36,008 nt of DNA from Spirochaetaceae bacterium (lineage in GTDB: Bacteria > Spirochaetota > Spirochaetia > Treponematales > Breznakiellaceae). The DNA is taken from positions 1 through 36,008 of the forward strand of contig JAITIR010000104.1 of assembly GCA_031279285.1 (NCBI GenBank), in the 5' to 3' direction. Shown in pieces: positions 1 through 7,516 of the stretch. Made by a program: the position numbers and the translations under genes. Each line of letters opens with the position of its first letter. Position 1 is the first letter of the stretch. The notes below the pieces were generated by a model. The model saw only the letters and a program-made list of their open reading frames with translations. It made no database searches and was not told where the DNA came from.

Positions 1-5
1 TTCCC

Positions 6-100
6 GCAACAGGCAACAGGCAACAGGCAACAGGCATCAGGCAACAGGCAACAGGCAACAGGCAACAGGCAACAGGCAACAGGCAACAGGCAACAGGCAA
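6..100. repeat. 7-bp tandem repeat (GCAACAG)13
   Basis: Thirteen head-to-tail copies of GCAACAG plus a partial GCAA. All are identical except the fifth unit (34-40, GCATCAG). Seven is not a multiple of three, so copy-number change would shift any reading frame. No gene is visible across the tract. Its GGCAA core also recurs at the start of each unit of the 21-bp repeat 120 bp downstream, so the two arrays may be related. Confidence 0.95.
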
Positions 101-154
101 TTATGGAGCCGAATTCGGATTTGTCAAGTAACTAACACATAAATTCATCCCTTG

Positions 155-182
155 TTTACTCCTATTTTCCTTAAGATATGAT
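155..182 (+). promoter_or_regulatory. Candidate sigma-70-like promoter upstream of the 21-bp repeat array
   Basis: A TATGAT -10 box (177-182) has TTTACT (155-160) 16 bp upstream, or a weaker hexamer at 17-19 bp. Transcription from here would run through the whole 21-bp repeat array into the gene at 449, making the array a long 5' leader. Found by eye only. Confidence 0.35.
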
Positions 183-221
183 ACAACCGCAGATCATTTT
201 TCCCCATACAGTTTAGCCGAA

Positions 222-431
222 GGCAAATCCCTTCTGGAATTAGGCAAATCCGTTGCGAACTTGGGCAAGTTTAATCCGGAGGGAGGCAATTCCAGCATGG
301 AATTAGACAAGTCCACCGCAAACGGAGGCAATTTCACCGTAAACGGGGGCAATTCCGGTATGGAATTAGGCAAATCCACCACAAAGGAGAGCCATTTCAC
401 TCTGGACGGAGGCAATCCCGTCCCATACCAC
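222..431. repeat. Ten-unit degenerate 21-bp periodic repeat
   Basis: A GGCAA(A/T)TCC-like core recurs at 222, 243, 264, 285, 306, 327, 348, 369, 390 and 411, exactly every 21 bp. Units differ by substitutions but not indels, so the period of seven codons has been kept. Both strands stay open. On + the frame is stop-free from 132 to 449 and reads heptads of the GGNxxxE / LGKSTxx type. On - an 80-codon frame (433-194) reads LPxSxxE / LPPFxVx heptads. The + frame ends in TAATG, whose last base is the first base of the ATG of the next gene. There is no well-placed start with a Shine-Dalgarno for the + peptide; the first candidate is TTG at 261. Whether either peptide is made is unknown. Confidence 0.85.
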
Positions 432-448
432 AATAAGGAGACACCATA

Positions 449-1078
449 ATGTCAACCACAAGAGACTGGCTCCCGGCAAGCCGGGAACAACAACTGGCAA
501 TGGCAAAAGACTGGCAGAGCGTCGCCACAGACAAGGCCCAGGCGTGGGGTATCCCCGCCGCTGTTTTGACCGAATTGAGCGACCTCATACAAACCGCCGA
601 TACCGCCTTGGCCACCGCCCAATGTAGGGCGGCGTTTGAGGCATTGGCCGAAAAAATGCGGGACATGAAACGCCGCTACTTCCTCACCCCGCCCTTGACC
701 GATGCAGACTACATTTCTCTGGGCCTCAAGCCCCACAACACCACACCCACGGCAAGCGGAACACCCACAGCGCAGGTAACGGTAGAAACCTACCTTGCGG
801 GACGGCATGAACTGGGCGTAAAAATCATCTACGTTACCGGAAGTCCCTCGGACCCGGCCAACAAGGGCTACCGCGTCTGGTACTCGGTGATTGCGCCTGG
901 TGAAACGCCGCCCGTGAACCCGAACGAGCTGCGCAAATCGTTCTTTACCAAACGGAAGAAGGACGTGGTGGAGTTTGACTTTGGGGACAGCGGGAAAACG
1001 GCGTACTTCGCGGTGATAGTCGAGAACGGCGGGAAGCAGGGCCCCGCGGGGCCGCTGGTATCGGCGCTTATTCCGTAA
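449..1078 (+). CDS. Conserved-looking protein of unknown function with helical N-terminus
   Basis: I do not recognise a named family. The 209-residue product has no signal peptide or membrane segment. Residues 1-75 are predicted helical (alanine, glutamine and charged residues) and end in a basic KMRDMKRRYF stretch. A proline/threonine linker (about 100-110) follows, then a beta-rich C-terminal domain with alternating hydrophobics (IIYVTGS, YRVWYSVI, AYFAVIVEN) that resembles a fibronectin III-type fold; this is a guess. The start is well supported: AAGGAG at 435-440 lies 8 nt before the ATG. The stop of the upstream repeat-encoded frame overlaps this ATG (TAATG), which would suit translational coupling. 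Confidence 0.75.
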   Translation: MSTTRDWLPASREQQLAMAKDWQSVATDKAQAWGIPAAVLTELSDLIQTADTALATAQCRAAFEALAEKMRDMKRRYFLTPPLTDADYISLGLKPHNTTPTASGTPTAQVTVETYLAGRHELGVKIIYVTGSPSDPANKGYRVWYSVIAPGETPPVNPNELRKSFFTKRKKDVVEFDFGDSGKTAYFAVIVENGGKQGPAGPLVSALIP

Positions 1079-1098
1079 GGAATAAGAGATACCCTAAC

Positions 1099-1166
1099 AA
1101 AGGTGTTATCCGCTTAAGCGGTAACCATACAAATTTGCTGGCGGGCATACGCAAAGGAATCGTATT
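1099..1166 (+). promoter_or_regulatory. Conserved leader element, copy 1 (upstream of GLUG-type lipoprotein)
   Basis: This leader matches the one at 12631-12706, in front of another lipoprotein gene. Both share AAAG(G/A)TGTTA(T/C)CCGCTTA(A/T)GCGGT, then ACATA or CCATA, an A/T-rich stretch and GGCGGG, then a purine-rich ribosome binding site. Here CCGCTTAAGCGG is a perfect 12-bp palindrome, flanked by GTTA and TAAC with one bulged base, so the RNA could form a hairpin. AAAGGA lies 8 nt before the start codon. Confidence 0.55.
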
Positions 1167-1712
1167 ATGAGAAGACGATCTATTGGTTTACTGGTCGTGT
1201 TACTGGTATTGGGATTTACTCTGGTTGGTTGTCCTACTGATGGTGGTGATGATGATGACGGCATAACAAAAATCAGCACGGCTGAACAATTTAATGCTAT
1301 CCGAGACCGGTTGGACGGACATTATGTTTTAGAGGCGGACATTGACCTTGCCTCTTATGGAAACTTTGTACCCATTGGCGCATTTGTGCCCCTTTCCGAG
1401 GCGCAGGAGGATCAGGAAACCCCGAAGCTGGAACTGGCCTTCACCGGTGTCTTTGACGGCAAGGGGCACAAAATTTCCAATGTTACCATTTCAGCCCCCA
1501 TGCAAGCGGGGGTCGGACTATTTGGTTGTGTAGCCGGAGAGGATGGCGTTGTAAAGAATCTTGTGGTGGAAAACGTGACGGCAACCGGATATATGCTGGT
1601 AAGCGGTGTAGTGGGATACAAATCGTCTGTCAATACGTTTGAGGATATTACCCTGCAAGGCACAAATTCTATTACCGGTACTCAAATGGTAGGCGGAGTA
1701 TTAGGCCCATAG
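1167..1712 (+). CDS. Short lipoprotein with GLUG-like beta-helix repeats
   Basis: A 181-residue exported lipoprotein. A basic start (MRRR), a hydrophobic core and the lipobox LVGC put the lipidated cysteine at residue 22, followed by an Asp/Gly-rich tether. The mature part begins with the typical 'I.TAEQF.AIRD.L.G.Y.L..DIDL' opening of surface proteins, then has FTGVFDGKGHKISNVTI (about 97-113) and GLUG-like turns (VGLFGCV, VSGVVGYK, VGGVLG). Proteins of this kind usually carry many more repeats; this one stops inside a VGGVLG turn and closely spaced stops follow in frame, so it may be a truncated or minimal member. Start chosen by the AAAGGA ribosome binding site. Function is presumably surface or adhesive; the substrate is unknown. 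Confidence 0.75.
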   Translation: MRRRSIGLLVVLLVLGFTLVGCPTDGGDDDDGITKISTAEQFNAIRDRLDGHYVLEADIDLASYGNFVPIGAFVPLSEAQEDQETPKLELAFTGVFDGKGHKISNVTISAPMQAGVGLFGCVAGEDGVVKNLVVENVTATGYMLVSGVVGYKSSVNTFEDITLQGTNSITGTQMVGGVLGP

Positions 1713-1878
1713 TGAAACGCTGATTAACTTGACGCTAATCGCGGTTCCCTAATGTATTTGCTCATTTCATTGCGCAAATGGGGTAAACTTTGTTTACCTT
1801 GCGTTAAAGTAGCACCGATTGCGCCAACGCGGTTGGCGCATTCTCGATTGAATAAATCAGTGCTTTGTTAGTTGCTGA
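1713..1878. other. Intergenic region with two perfect hairpins
   Basis: GGTAAAC (1782-1788) pairs with GTTTACC (1792-1798) across a TTT loop. TGCGCCAA (1820-1827) pairs with TTGGCGCA (1833-1840) across a five-base loop. Neither is followed by a good T-run, so they are weak as intrinsic terminators. They separate the lipoprotein from the promoter at 1879. Confidence 0.6.
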
Positions 1879-1908
1879 TTGTACCGCGGCGTGCGGCTTT
1901 GCTATACT
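1879..1908 (+). promoter_or_regulatory. Sigma-70-like promoter, likely leaderless, for the transglutaminase-TPR gene
   Basis: TTGTAC (1879-1884), an 18-bp spacer and TATACT (1903-1908). The ATG at 1915 begins after six further bases (CTTGTA), so the expected transcription start is at or next to the A of the ATG. No Shine-Dalgarno is present. TTTGCTATACT-n-TTG-n-AATG is nearly identical to the promoter/start at 12104-12124. Confidence 0.6.
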
Positions 1909-1914
1909 CTTGTA

Positions 1915-4900
1915 ATGCGGGCAATCTTATGCCGGTCCGTGGCGCTGTACATATTCCTTTATCAGCTACGTTTGATTGCCGCCGATCTTTCCGATACGCC
2001 TGTCTTTATAACCGCGATACTGGGCGCCTTCGTAAGCGCGTTCGCCATCAGCCTGTTCTCGGACGCCGGACTCAGGGCCTCCGCCTCAGGTGGCCGTAAG
2101 CGGTACCCCCCAGGCGGTAAGGCCCTTTTCAACCCGGTCACCCTGTTGACAGCCTCCGGTGGCCTGGTATTGATACCCGTTGTGATACGCCTGTTGATAG
2201 CTTCCCTGCGTCCGCTTGGTGGCGGGGACATTAATGGGAAAATACTGTTCGATTCGCTGCTGCTGAATTATGACCGGAATGCGTTTGTTACAGCCGCGCC
2301 GTTTTACTGGACGGCGTGCAGCACATTTTTTTCGCTGCGATCGCGGCGGGCGTTACGTTTTTTCGCGGTGGCTGATTGCATTCTGCTGATCGCCGTATTT
2401 TCGATAGCGGGCAGCGCTTCCATTTACAGCCTGCCGTTGCTGCGAATCATTGTTTTTGCCGCGATAGTTTTTTTTGAACTCGCCGCGCTGATACTCTCAT
2501 CGCCGCCTGAAATGAGGCCGGAAAAAAAGGATTATGCCGCGGCCATCTGCGTTTTGTTGCTGCTTGCCTCATTCTGCGGGGCGCTCCTTGTGCGACCGTT
2601 GCAGGAACGGGCGCTTGAACAGGGCGGCGGCCTGCTGCAGCCTAAACTGTTCAGTTTTGATTTCGCGCCTTACCTCCGCCTAGAAAACGAAATCAGCATG
2701 AACGACGATCTTGTATTCATTGTCAGAAAAAGCTCAAGGTACGAAACCGCAGGCGATACGGAGCTTATGGACGAAACGCCGGAAACGCTGGATGTTGACG
2801 GCGGCTACGATCCGCGGTATTACAGTTACGCGGCGGCTTATACGGACGACCACTACCTGATGCGGCGCTTCGTGCTTTCCGCATACAACACAAAAGAAGA
2901 GAAAGACAGGACGATAGGATTCTTCCGCAACGACAAAATAGATGAGGAGGCGCAGGGGGCCAACCTTCCGCACGGCAGGACGAGGTATAAGACCCCGCCC
3001 GGCGCGTCGCGCGAAAAGCTCAGGCAGGAATACTATCTTGTCAATATTGACAGCTCCGCGTTCATAGCGATGAATGAGCCTGTGGAAACGCTGCCGTTTG
3101 AAAACTGGGACGCATCTTCCTTCAAGTCGGCCTATGCGGTAAACAGCATGGTGAACGTATGCACCCCGTCAGAATTGATCAACGCGGTGCCTGCCGAATA
3201 CGACGCGGAGGCTCTCGGTCTTACGGAAGATGACTACGAGTACTACACAAAATTCTCAGGATCGAAAAACAATAAAACTGAACGCGAACAAAAAATTACC
3301 GCGCTGGCTGAAAAAATAACGGCGTACACAAACAATTATTGGGAAAAGATACAGTACATTTATCAGTATCTTAAATTCGGGGATTACCGTTACAGCCTTA
3401 AACCGGGAATCGCGCCTTCCGGCGATCAGTTGGATTATTTTTTGTTTGATACAAAAAAGGGCTACTGCTCATACTTTGCGTTCGCGTTTGCTTCACTGCT
3501 CCGTTCGATAAACATACCGTGCCGCGTTGCCGTCGGATTCTTCCTTGAGCCCGGCGAGGGCAGGCTGGATTTTTACCCGGTGCGTTCAAACATGGCGCAC
3601 GCCTGGGTCGAGGTTTGGTTTCCAGATTTTGGCTGGATAGAGTATGACCCTACAACCAAAAAACTCGCGGAAGATGAGGAGTTTGAATTCTCAGCGGGAA
3701 TCCCGCCGGAACTTTTTGAACGCCTGATGAAGGAAATAATCGACAATCACGATCGCTTGAAAGTAAAGGAGGCCGCCGAAAGAGACGAAAACCGCGAAAA
3801 CGCGGCGGCTGCGCGCGCCGCCGCGTTTATAAAAAAATCGTTTGCATACATAGCCGTTATGCTTGTCGCCGGCGCCTTTATAGTTATTCGTTTCGGCTAT
3901 TATATAAGGTCACGCTTTTCAGGAAATCCGCGCAAAAAAACTCTGCGGCTCTGGCGGCATATAAAACGCCGTCTCCGGCTTGCCGGTATGCCCTGCGCGG
4001 AAGCGGAAAGCGAATGGGTAAACCGCGTTATGACTGAAGAGCCGGACTCCCCTCTCCGCGCGCTGTACGACAATGTTTCCGCCGCAAGGTACGCGGAATA
4101 CTACACGGCGGACGAGGCAAAAGAATTCTTCGCTTTGTATGAAACATTCAGCCTTTGGTATAAAAAACGTTTTTCGCCGCTGAGGAAATTCAAAACCCAC
4201 GACGCGGCAAAACCGCTTGTTTTTATTTTTTGCATTTTTTTATTTTCGTCGAATGTTAAAACGTATACGCAGGAAAACGTCACGGAAGCGGAAGAACTTT
4301 TTTCACAGGCGCTTACCGCGGAGAACAGCGAATTCTGGGAACGAGCGCTCGAACTGTATATGCGCGGAAAAATGGAATACCCGCTTGACTACCGGTTTCC
4401 GCTACGGCTGGGCGATCTCTATTTTAACCGCGAACTGTACCGGCTTGCGATGGACGAATTTTTGATCGCGAACAGCTTGTTGCCGGATGATACGCAGCTT
4501 TTATACCGGCTTGCCCAGACAGCGGGCAACCTGAACGAAAACAAGCTCGCCGCGGCCTTTCTTGAAAACCTGCTGGCGCTTGACCCTGTGAACCACGAGG
4601 CGATAGGCTCCCTGGGCTGGATGTACTTTAAGCTGCACCGCCTGCGCGATGGGGAAAAACTGCTTTCCGACGCGATTGAACGGTTCGGGCCCGATGTTGA
4701 TTTTTATATGACACTTGGGACGATCTATTCCGACATGTTCAACTACAAGGAAGCAAAACGTTACTACCTTGACGCTGTAAACGGCGCGATAAGTTTGGGC
4801 GGCACGGAGTTTGCCTCCGTCGCGTACTACAACCTTTCTATACTGGAAAGCCGTTTTTACCGTTACCAGGACGCTTTGTCCAGCACAACGTCGAGCCTCC

Positions 4901-6003
4901 TGCTGTCGAACCGGTCGTCAGGCCATCTTGCCCGTGGGGAACTGATGATGCGCCGCCTTGATTTTAACGAGGCGTTCAGCGAATACAATAAGTCTTACGA
5001 AATGGACAAGTCACAGCTTTCAAAACTAAGCCTTGCCCAGGCGTTTTTGGCTTCCGGCGATTTGGAGCAGGCGCGTCTGTACGCGGAAGACGGCTTAACG
5101 TCTAACAACCTTTACTGGATGCTGAACTACGGCATAGACCCGGTTCAGTACAAACGCGATCTGCACGAAATACTTTACAAGACTTATAGGGGCTTTGAAA
5201 AAAGAGAAGCGCTTAGCGCTCACTACGGACTCTACGGCGCCGTGTACGCTCTCGGACTACGCGCCGCCTGCTATTTTAAGTACAGGGTACACAAGCTGTT
5301 GTACCAAAAGTATGCATTGCTTTCAGCCGGCGCGTTTGAAGAGACTGAGCTTGGCTCAGGGGAGCGTCATCTTGAGGCGCTGTTTCAGTACTACAACGCG
5401 TTTTACGACTACAGAGGCCGCGCTTCGGACTACCTGAAAGCGGCGGAGGATTTTGAGCTTCGCCTGATACCGGAGGCCAGCCCTTCATACCTGTTTGAAA
5501 CGGGAAAACTCACGCGGAACATAGCCCTGCTGAACGATGCGCTTCCCGGTTTTGATCCGGTCTGGGAAAAGGATATTACGGCGGACACTTACACTGAAAT
5601 TGCACTCATCGCCCAAAAGAACGGCAGGCCGGAGCTTGCCGCCGAAGCTGCGGGCCGCCTCTTTGCGTTGAATCCCGGCGCCCTCCGGCAAAACGGCATA
5701 AGCCTGCCGGTAAACCTCGAAATTTCAGGCGAGGCGTTTGGCGTGGACGGCAGGGCAAGCGCCGTTCAAAAGGCGCTACGGCAGGCAGGCTTCGACACAA
5801 AACCCGCCGGCGTCCCGCGGTGGAGCCTACGCCTACACTCAGGCGAAGCGGCAGGGGTCTCAGCGGAACTGTACGACGGCGGAACCGGAAAGACATTCTT
5901 GCGTGAGACGCTTACCCTGGCCTCGTTTTCCAGAAAACAGTTCTGTCAATTCGCAAACACCCTTGCCGATGAAGCTTTCAACGGCTATGCATCCGCCCGC
6001 TGA
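1915..6003 (+). CDS. Membrane transglutaminase-like protein fused to a TPR domain
   Basis: A 1362-residue protein. The first ~220 residues hold several hydrophobic segments. A periplasm-facing region follows, with a transglutaminase-like core whose triad is visible: Cys518 in KKGYCSYFAFAFASLL, His562 in MAHAWVEVW, and Asp578 in IEYDPTTK. Another membrane segment (about 642-664, SFAYIAVMLVAGAF) and a cytoplasmic stretch lead to a second hydrophobic segment (about 767-780, PLVFIFCIFLF). After it come TPR-like helical repeats to about residue 1180 and an alpha/beta C-terminal domain. The first half matches the TgpA/DUF3488-plus-transglutaminase type that normally accompanies MoxR and DUF58; those two lie 27 kb away here. 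The fused TPR half is unusual. An upstream TTG at 1879 keeps the frame open, but it is the -35 box of the promoter, so ATG 1915 is preferred. Confidence 0.85.
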   Translation: MRAILCRSVALYIFLYQLRLIAADLSDTPVFITAILGAFVSAFAISLFSDAGLRASASGGRKRYPPGGKALFNPVTLLTASGGLVLIPVVIRLLIASLRPLGGGDINGKILFDSLLLNYDRNAFVTAAPFYWTACSTFFSLRSRRALRFFAVADCILLIAVFSIAGSASIYSLPLLRIIVFAAIVFFELAALILSSPPEMRPEKKDYAAAICVLLLLASFCGALLVRPLQERALEQGGGLLQPKLFSFDFAPYLRLENEISMNDDLVFIVRKSSRYETAGDTELMDETPETLDVDGGYDPRYYSYAAAYTDDHYLMRRFVLSAYNTKEEKDRTIGFFRNDKIDEEAQGANLPHGRTRYKTPPGASREKLRQEYYLVNIDSSAFIAMNEPVETLPFENWDASSFKSAYAVNSMVNVCTPSELINAVPAEYDAEALGLTEDDYEYYTKFSGSKNNKTEREQKITALAEKITAYTNNYWEKIQYIYQYLKFGDYRYSLKPGIAPSGDQLDYFLFDTKKGYCSYFAFAFASLLRSINIPCRVAVGFFLEPGEGRLDFYPVRSNMAHAWVEVWFPDFGWIEYDPTTKKLAEDEEFEFSAGIPPELFERLMKEIIDNHDRLKVKEAAERDENRENAAAARAAAFIKKSFAYIAVMLVAGAFIVIRFGYYIRSRFSGNPRKKTLRLWRHIKRRLRLAGMPCAEAESEWVNRVMTEEPDSPLRALYDNVSAARYAEYYTADEAKEFFALYETFSLWYKKRFSPLRKFKTHDAAKPLVFIFCIFLFSSNVKTYTQENVTEAEELFSQALTAENSEFWERALELYMRGKMEYPLDYRFPLRLGDLYFNRELYRLAMDEFLIANSLLPDDTQLLYRLAQTAGNLNENKLAAAFLENLLALDPVNHEAIGSLGWMYFKLHRLRDGEKLLSDAIERFGPDVDFYMTLGTIYSDMFNYKEAKRYYLDAVNGAISLGGTEFASVAYYNLSILESRFYRYQDALSSTTSSLLLSNRSSGHLARGELMMRRLDFNEAFSEYNKSYEMDKSQLSKLSLAQAFLASGDLEQARLYAEDGLTSNNLYWMLNYGIDPVQYKRDLHEILYKTYRGFEKREALSAHYGLYGAVYALGLRAACYFKYRVHKLLYQKYALLSAGAFEETELGSGERHLEALFQYYNAFYDYRGRASDYLKAAEDFELRLIPEASPSYLFETGKLTRNIALLNDALPGFDPVWEKDITADTYTEIALIAQKNGRPELAAEAAGRLFALNPGALRQNGISLPVNLEISGEAFGVDGRASAVQKALRQAGFDTKPAGVPRWSLRLHSGEAAGVSAELYDGGTGKTFLRETLTLASFSRKQFCQFANTLADEAFNGYASAR

Positions 6004-6102
6004 CCGAAAACTCGACGGACGGGCTGTGCAAGCGCTTTGCACTTGCACATTGACTTCACAAAAGGATTGCAGGTAAAATTTCTAAACTAATTCTATTGTA
6101 AA

Positions 6103-6195
6103 TGAGGCTGTTCCATCTAACCGAAGGTTCGCACCGTGCACGGGGCTATGCCGGGGCCGTTTAGCGCAGGTCGATTAGTTTTGGAACAGGTTCAA
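6103..6195 (+). repeat. ~93-bp terminal-inverted-repeat element, copy 1
   Basis: Begins TGAGGCTGTTCCA and ends TTGGAACAGGTTCAA, near-perfect inverted repeats. The interior has AACCGAAGGTTCGCACCGTG, a GGGGCCGTTTAGCGCA block and GATTAGTTTTGG. It lies 100 bp downstream of the transglutaminase-TPR gene. Related copies are at 11298, 23771 and 28697. It encodes no protein and is probably a MITE/REP-like element whose RNA folds. Confidence 0.85.
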
Positions 6196-6253
6196 ACATC
6201 AATGTACAGGATTTTTGCCGCCGTATTTGCCGGTAGAATCCGGTGGGGATTTT

Positions 6254-6865
6254 ATGGACAATACGGAATTTATTTTTGGCGTTGATCTTGACGGTGTTGT
6301 TGGTGATTTCTACGGCCTGATGCGAGAGATTGCCGCCGAGTGGCTGGACAAGCCGGTTGAAAGCCTTACAGAAGATGTTAGCTTCGGTTTTAGCGAATGG
6401 GGAATCGAGCCGTTCGGCGGCTATGAACGCCTGCATCGTTTTGCCGTTACGCAGCGCAACCTTTTTCGTAACATGAAGCCGATAAAGGACGCTTCCGCCG
6501 TTCTGCGGAAACTTTCCGCGCACGGGCTGCGGATCCGTATAATCACGCACCGTTTGTTTTTAAAGTATTCTCACAAAACCACAATCACACAAACTGTAGA
6601 CTGGCTCGATTCGTACGATATACCTTACTGGGATCTTTGTTTTATGAAAGACAAAGGGGCGGTTGGCGCCCATGTTTATATTGATGACGCCCCGGTAAAC
6701 ATTGAGTCGCTGCGTGCAACCGGATGTAAGTGCATCGTTTTTTCAAATTCAACCAACCGCGGCATAAGCGGGCCGCGTGCCGATAACTGGCACGATGTTG
6801 AGAATCTGGTTCTGCGCGCAAGGGACGAATGGAAAACCGGCGCGCGCGGCCTCTTTGAGGAATAA
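6254..6865 (+). CDS. HAD-family 5'(3')-deoxyribonucleotidase-like phosphatase
   Basis: A 203-residue cytoplasmic HAD phosphatase of the NT5C deoxyribonucleotidase type, which removes phosphate from (deoxy)nucleoside monophosphates. Motif I is GVDLDGVVGDFY (Asp11 nucleophile, Asp13 acid/base), motif II is IRIITHR, the motif III lysine is in FMKDKGAVG, and motif IV is YIDDAP. An ATG-free extension upstream is open in frame, but the ATG at 6254 has GGTGGGGAT just before it and puts motif I at the usual position near the N-terminus. It is flanked by non-coding DNA on both sides, so it is probably monocistronic. Exact substrate cannot be read from sequence. Confidence 0.85.
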   Translation: MDNTEFIFGVDLDGVVGDFYGLMREIAAEWLDKPVESLTEDVSFGFSEWGIEPFGGYERLHRFAVTQRNLFRNMKPIKDASAVLRKLSAHGLRIRIITHRLFLKYSHKTTITQTVDWLDSYDIPYWDLCFMKDKGAVGAHVYIDDAPVNIESLRATGCKCIVFSNSTNRGISGPRADNWHDVENLVLRARDEWKTGARGLFEE

Positions 6866-6975
6866 TGCTTAACAGTAAAAAGTTAGCAGTTGAAATGAAT
6901 GTAACAGCATATAATTTTTGTAACAAGAAAATATGCTATAACTAAACACGGGGTGGGGAATAGCATAAACATACA

Positions 6976-7009
6976 GGAAACATTTCTGACAAGGCAACGC
7001 GAGGCCTTG
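6976..7009 (+). repeat. 34-bp sequence shared with the region before the DegT gene
   Basis: Matches 19234-19267 at 29 of 34 positions, with the last 17 (GGCAACGCGAGGCCTTG) identical. Both copies lie on + a short way before the start of a large operon: 83 nt before flgB and 35 nt before the DegT gene. Role unknown. Confidence 0.7.
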
Positions 7010-7060
7010 AACAATTTTGCGGGGGATGTTAGTATGATGCTTTATTGGCGATTAAACCCT

Positions 7061-7068
7061 GCCGATAC
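7061..7068 (+). promoter_or_regulatory. flgBp: Candidate FliA/sigma-28-type -10 element of the flagellar operon
   Basis: GCCGATAC matches seven of eight positions of the enteric sigma-28 -10 consensus GCCGATAA. It lies 24 nt before the flgB ATG, leaving room for the ribosome binding site GGGAGG. The expected TAAA -35 is not clear at 15 bp, so this is tentative. An alternative sigma-70 -10 (TATAAC, 6937-6942) lies further upstream in this 226-bp gap. Confidence 0.4.
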
Positions 7069-7091
7069 TAGTAGTTGGGAGGCTATTAGAT

Positions 7092-7505
7092 ATGAATAAT
7101 TTTTCCAGGACCGTCGATCTTTTGCACCGCGCCCTTGATGCGCAGACGATACGGCGGGATGTGCTGGCGAACAACTTTGCCAACGCGGAAGTGCCGAACT
7201 TCAAGCGCAGCGAGCTTAACTTTGAAAGTGAACTTAAGCGGGCGCTGGACAGCGAAAAACAAAAACCCGTTATAGAACTTGCGCGGACCGACCCGCGTCA
7301 TATCTCAAACTGGAATCCGCCAGACTGGCGGGAGGTAAAACCGCGCCGCGTGCTGGACTATGTAAGCACGTCGAAGAACAACGGCAACAACGTTGACGCG
7401 GATCAGGAAGTCCAGCGGCTTGTCGAAAACCAGTTGATGTACTACCTGTTGTCACAGGCGACGGCATTCGAATTCAATCAGGTGAACAGTGTGTTAAGGA
7501 ATTAG
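7092..7505 (+). CDS. flgB: Flagellar basal-body rod protein FlgB
   Basis: A 137-residue proximal rod protein, about the usual FlgB length. It shows the rod-family N-terminal motif (DVLANNFANAEVPNFKRSEL, about residues 27-46) and the helical C-terminus with VENQLMYYLLSQATAFEFNQV, which pairs in the axial coiled coil. It is exported by the flagellar type III system and assembles periplasmically, as expected for endoflagella. TGGGAGG precedes the ATG. It is the first gene of the five-gene block, 11 nt before flgC. Confidence 0.95.
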   Translation: MNNFSRTVDLLHRALDAQTIRRDVLANNFANAEVPNFKRSELNFESELKRALDSEKQKPVIELARTDPRHISNWNPPDWREVKPRRVLDYVSTSKNNGNNVDADQEVQRLVENQLMYYLLSQATAFEFNQVNSVLRN

Positions 7506-7516
7506 GAGGATAGGTA

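Noticed and set aside
6-100. Possible CRISPR array
   Set aside because: The repeats are 7 bp, directly adjacent, with no spacers and no cas genes nearby.
1820-1840. Intrinsic terminator after the GLUG lipoprotein
   Set aside because: The hairpin is perfect, but the following bases (TTCTCGATTG) are not a T-run, so it is listed only as a hairpin.
1879-1914. TTG start for the transglutaminase-TPR protein
   Set aside because: This TTG is the -35 hexamer of a good promoter; the extra 12 residues would be upstream of the transcription start.
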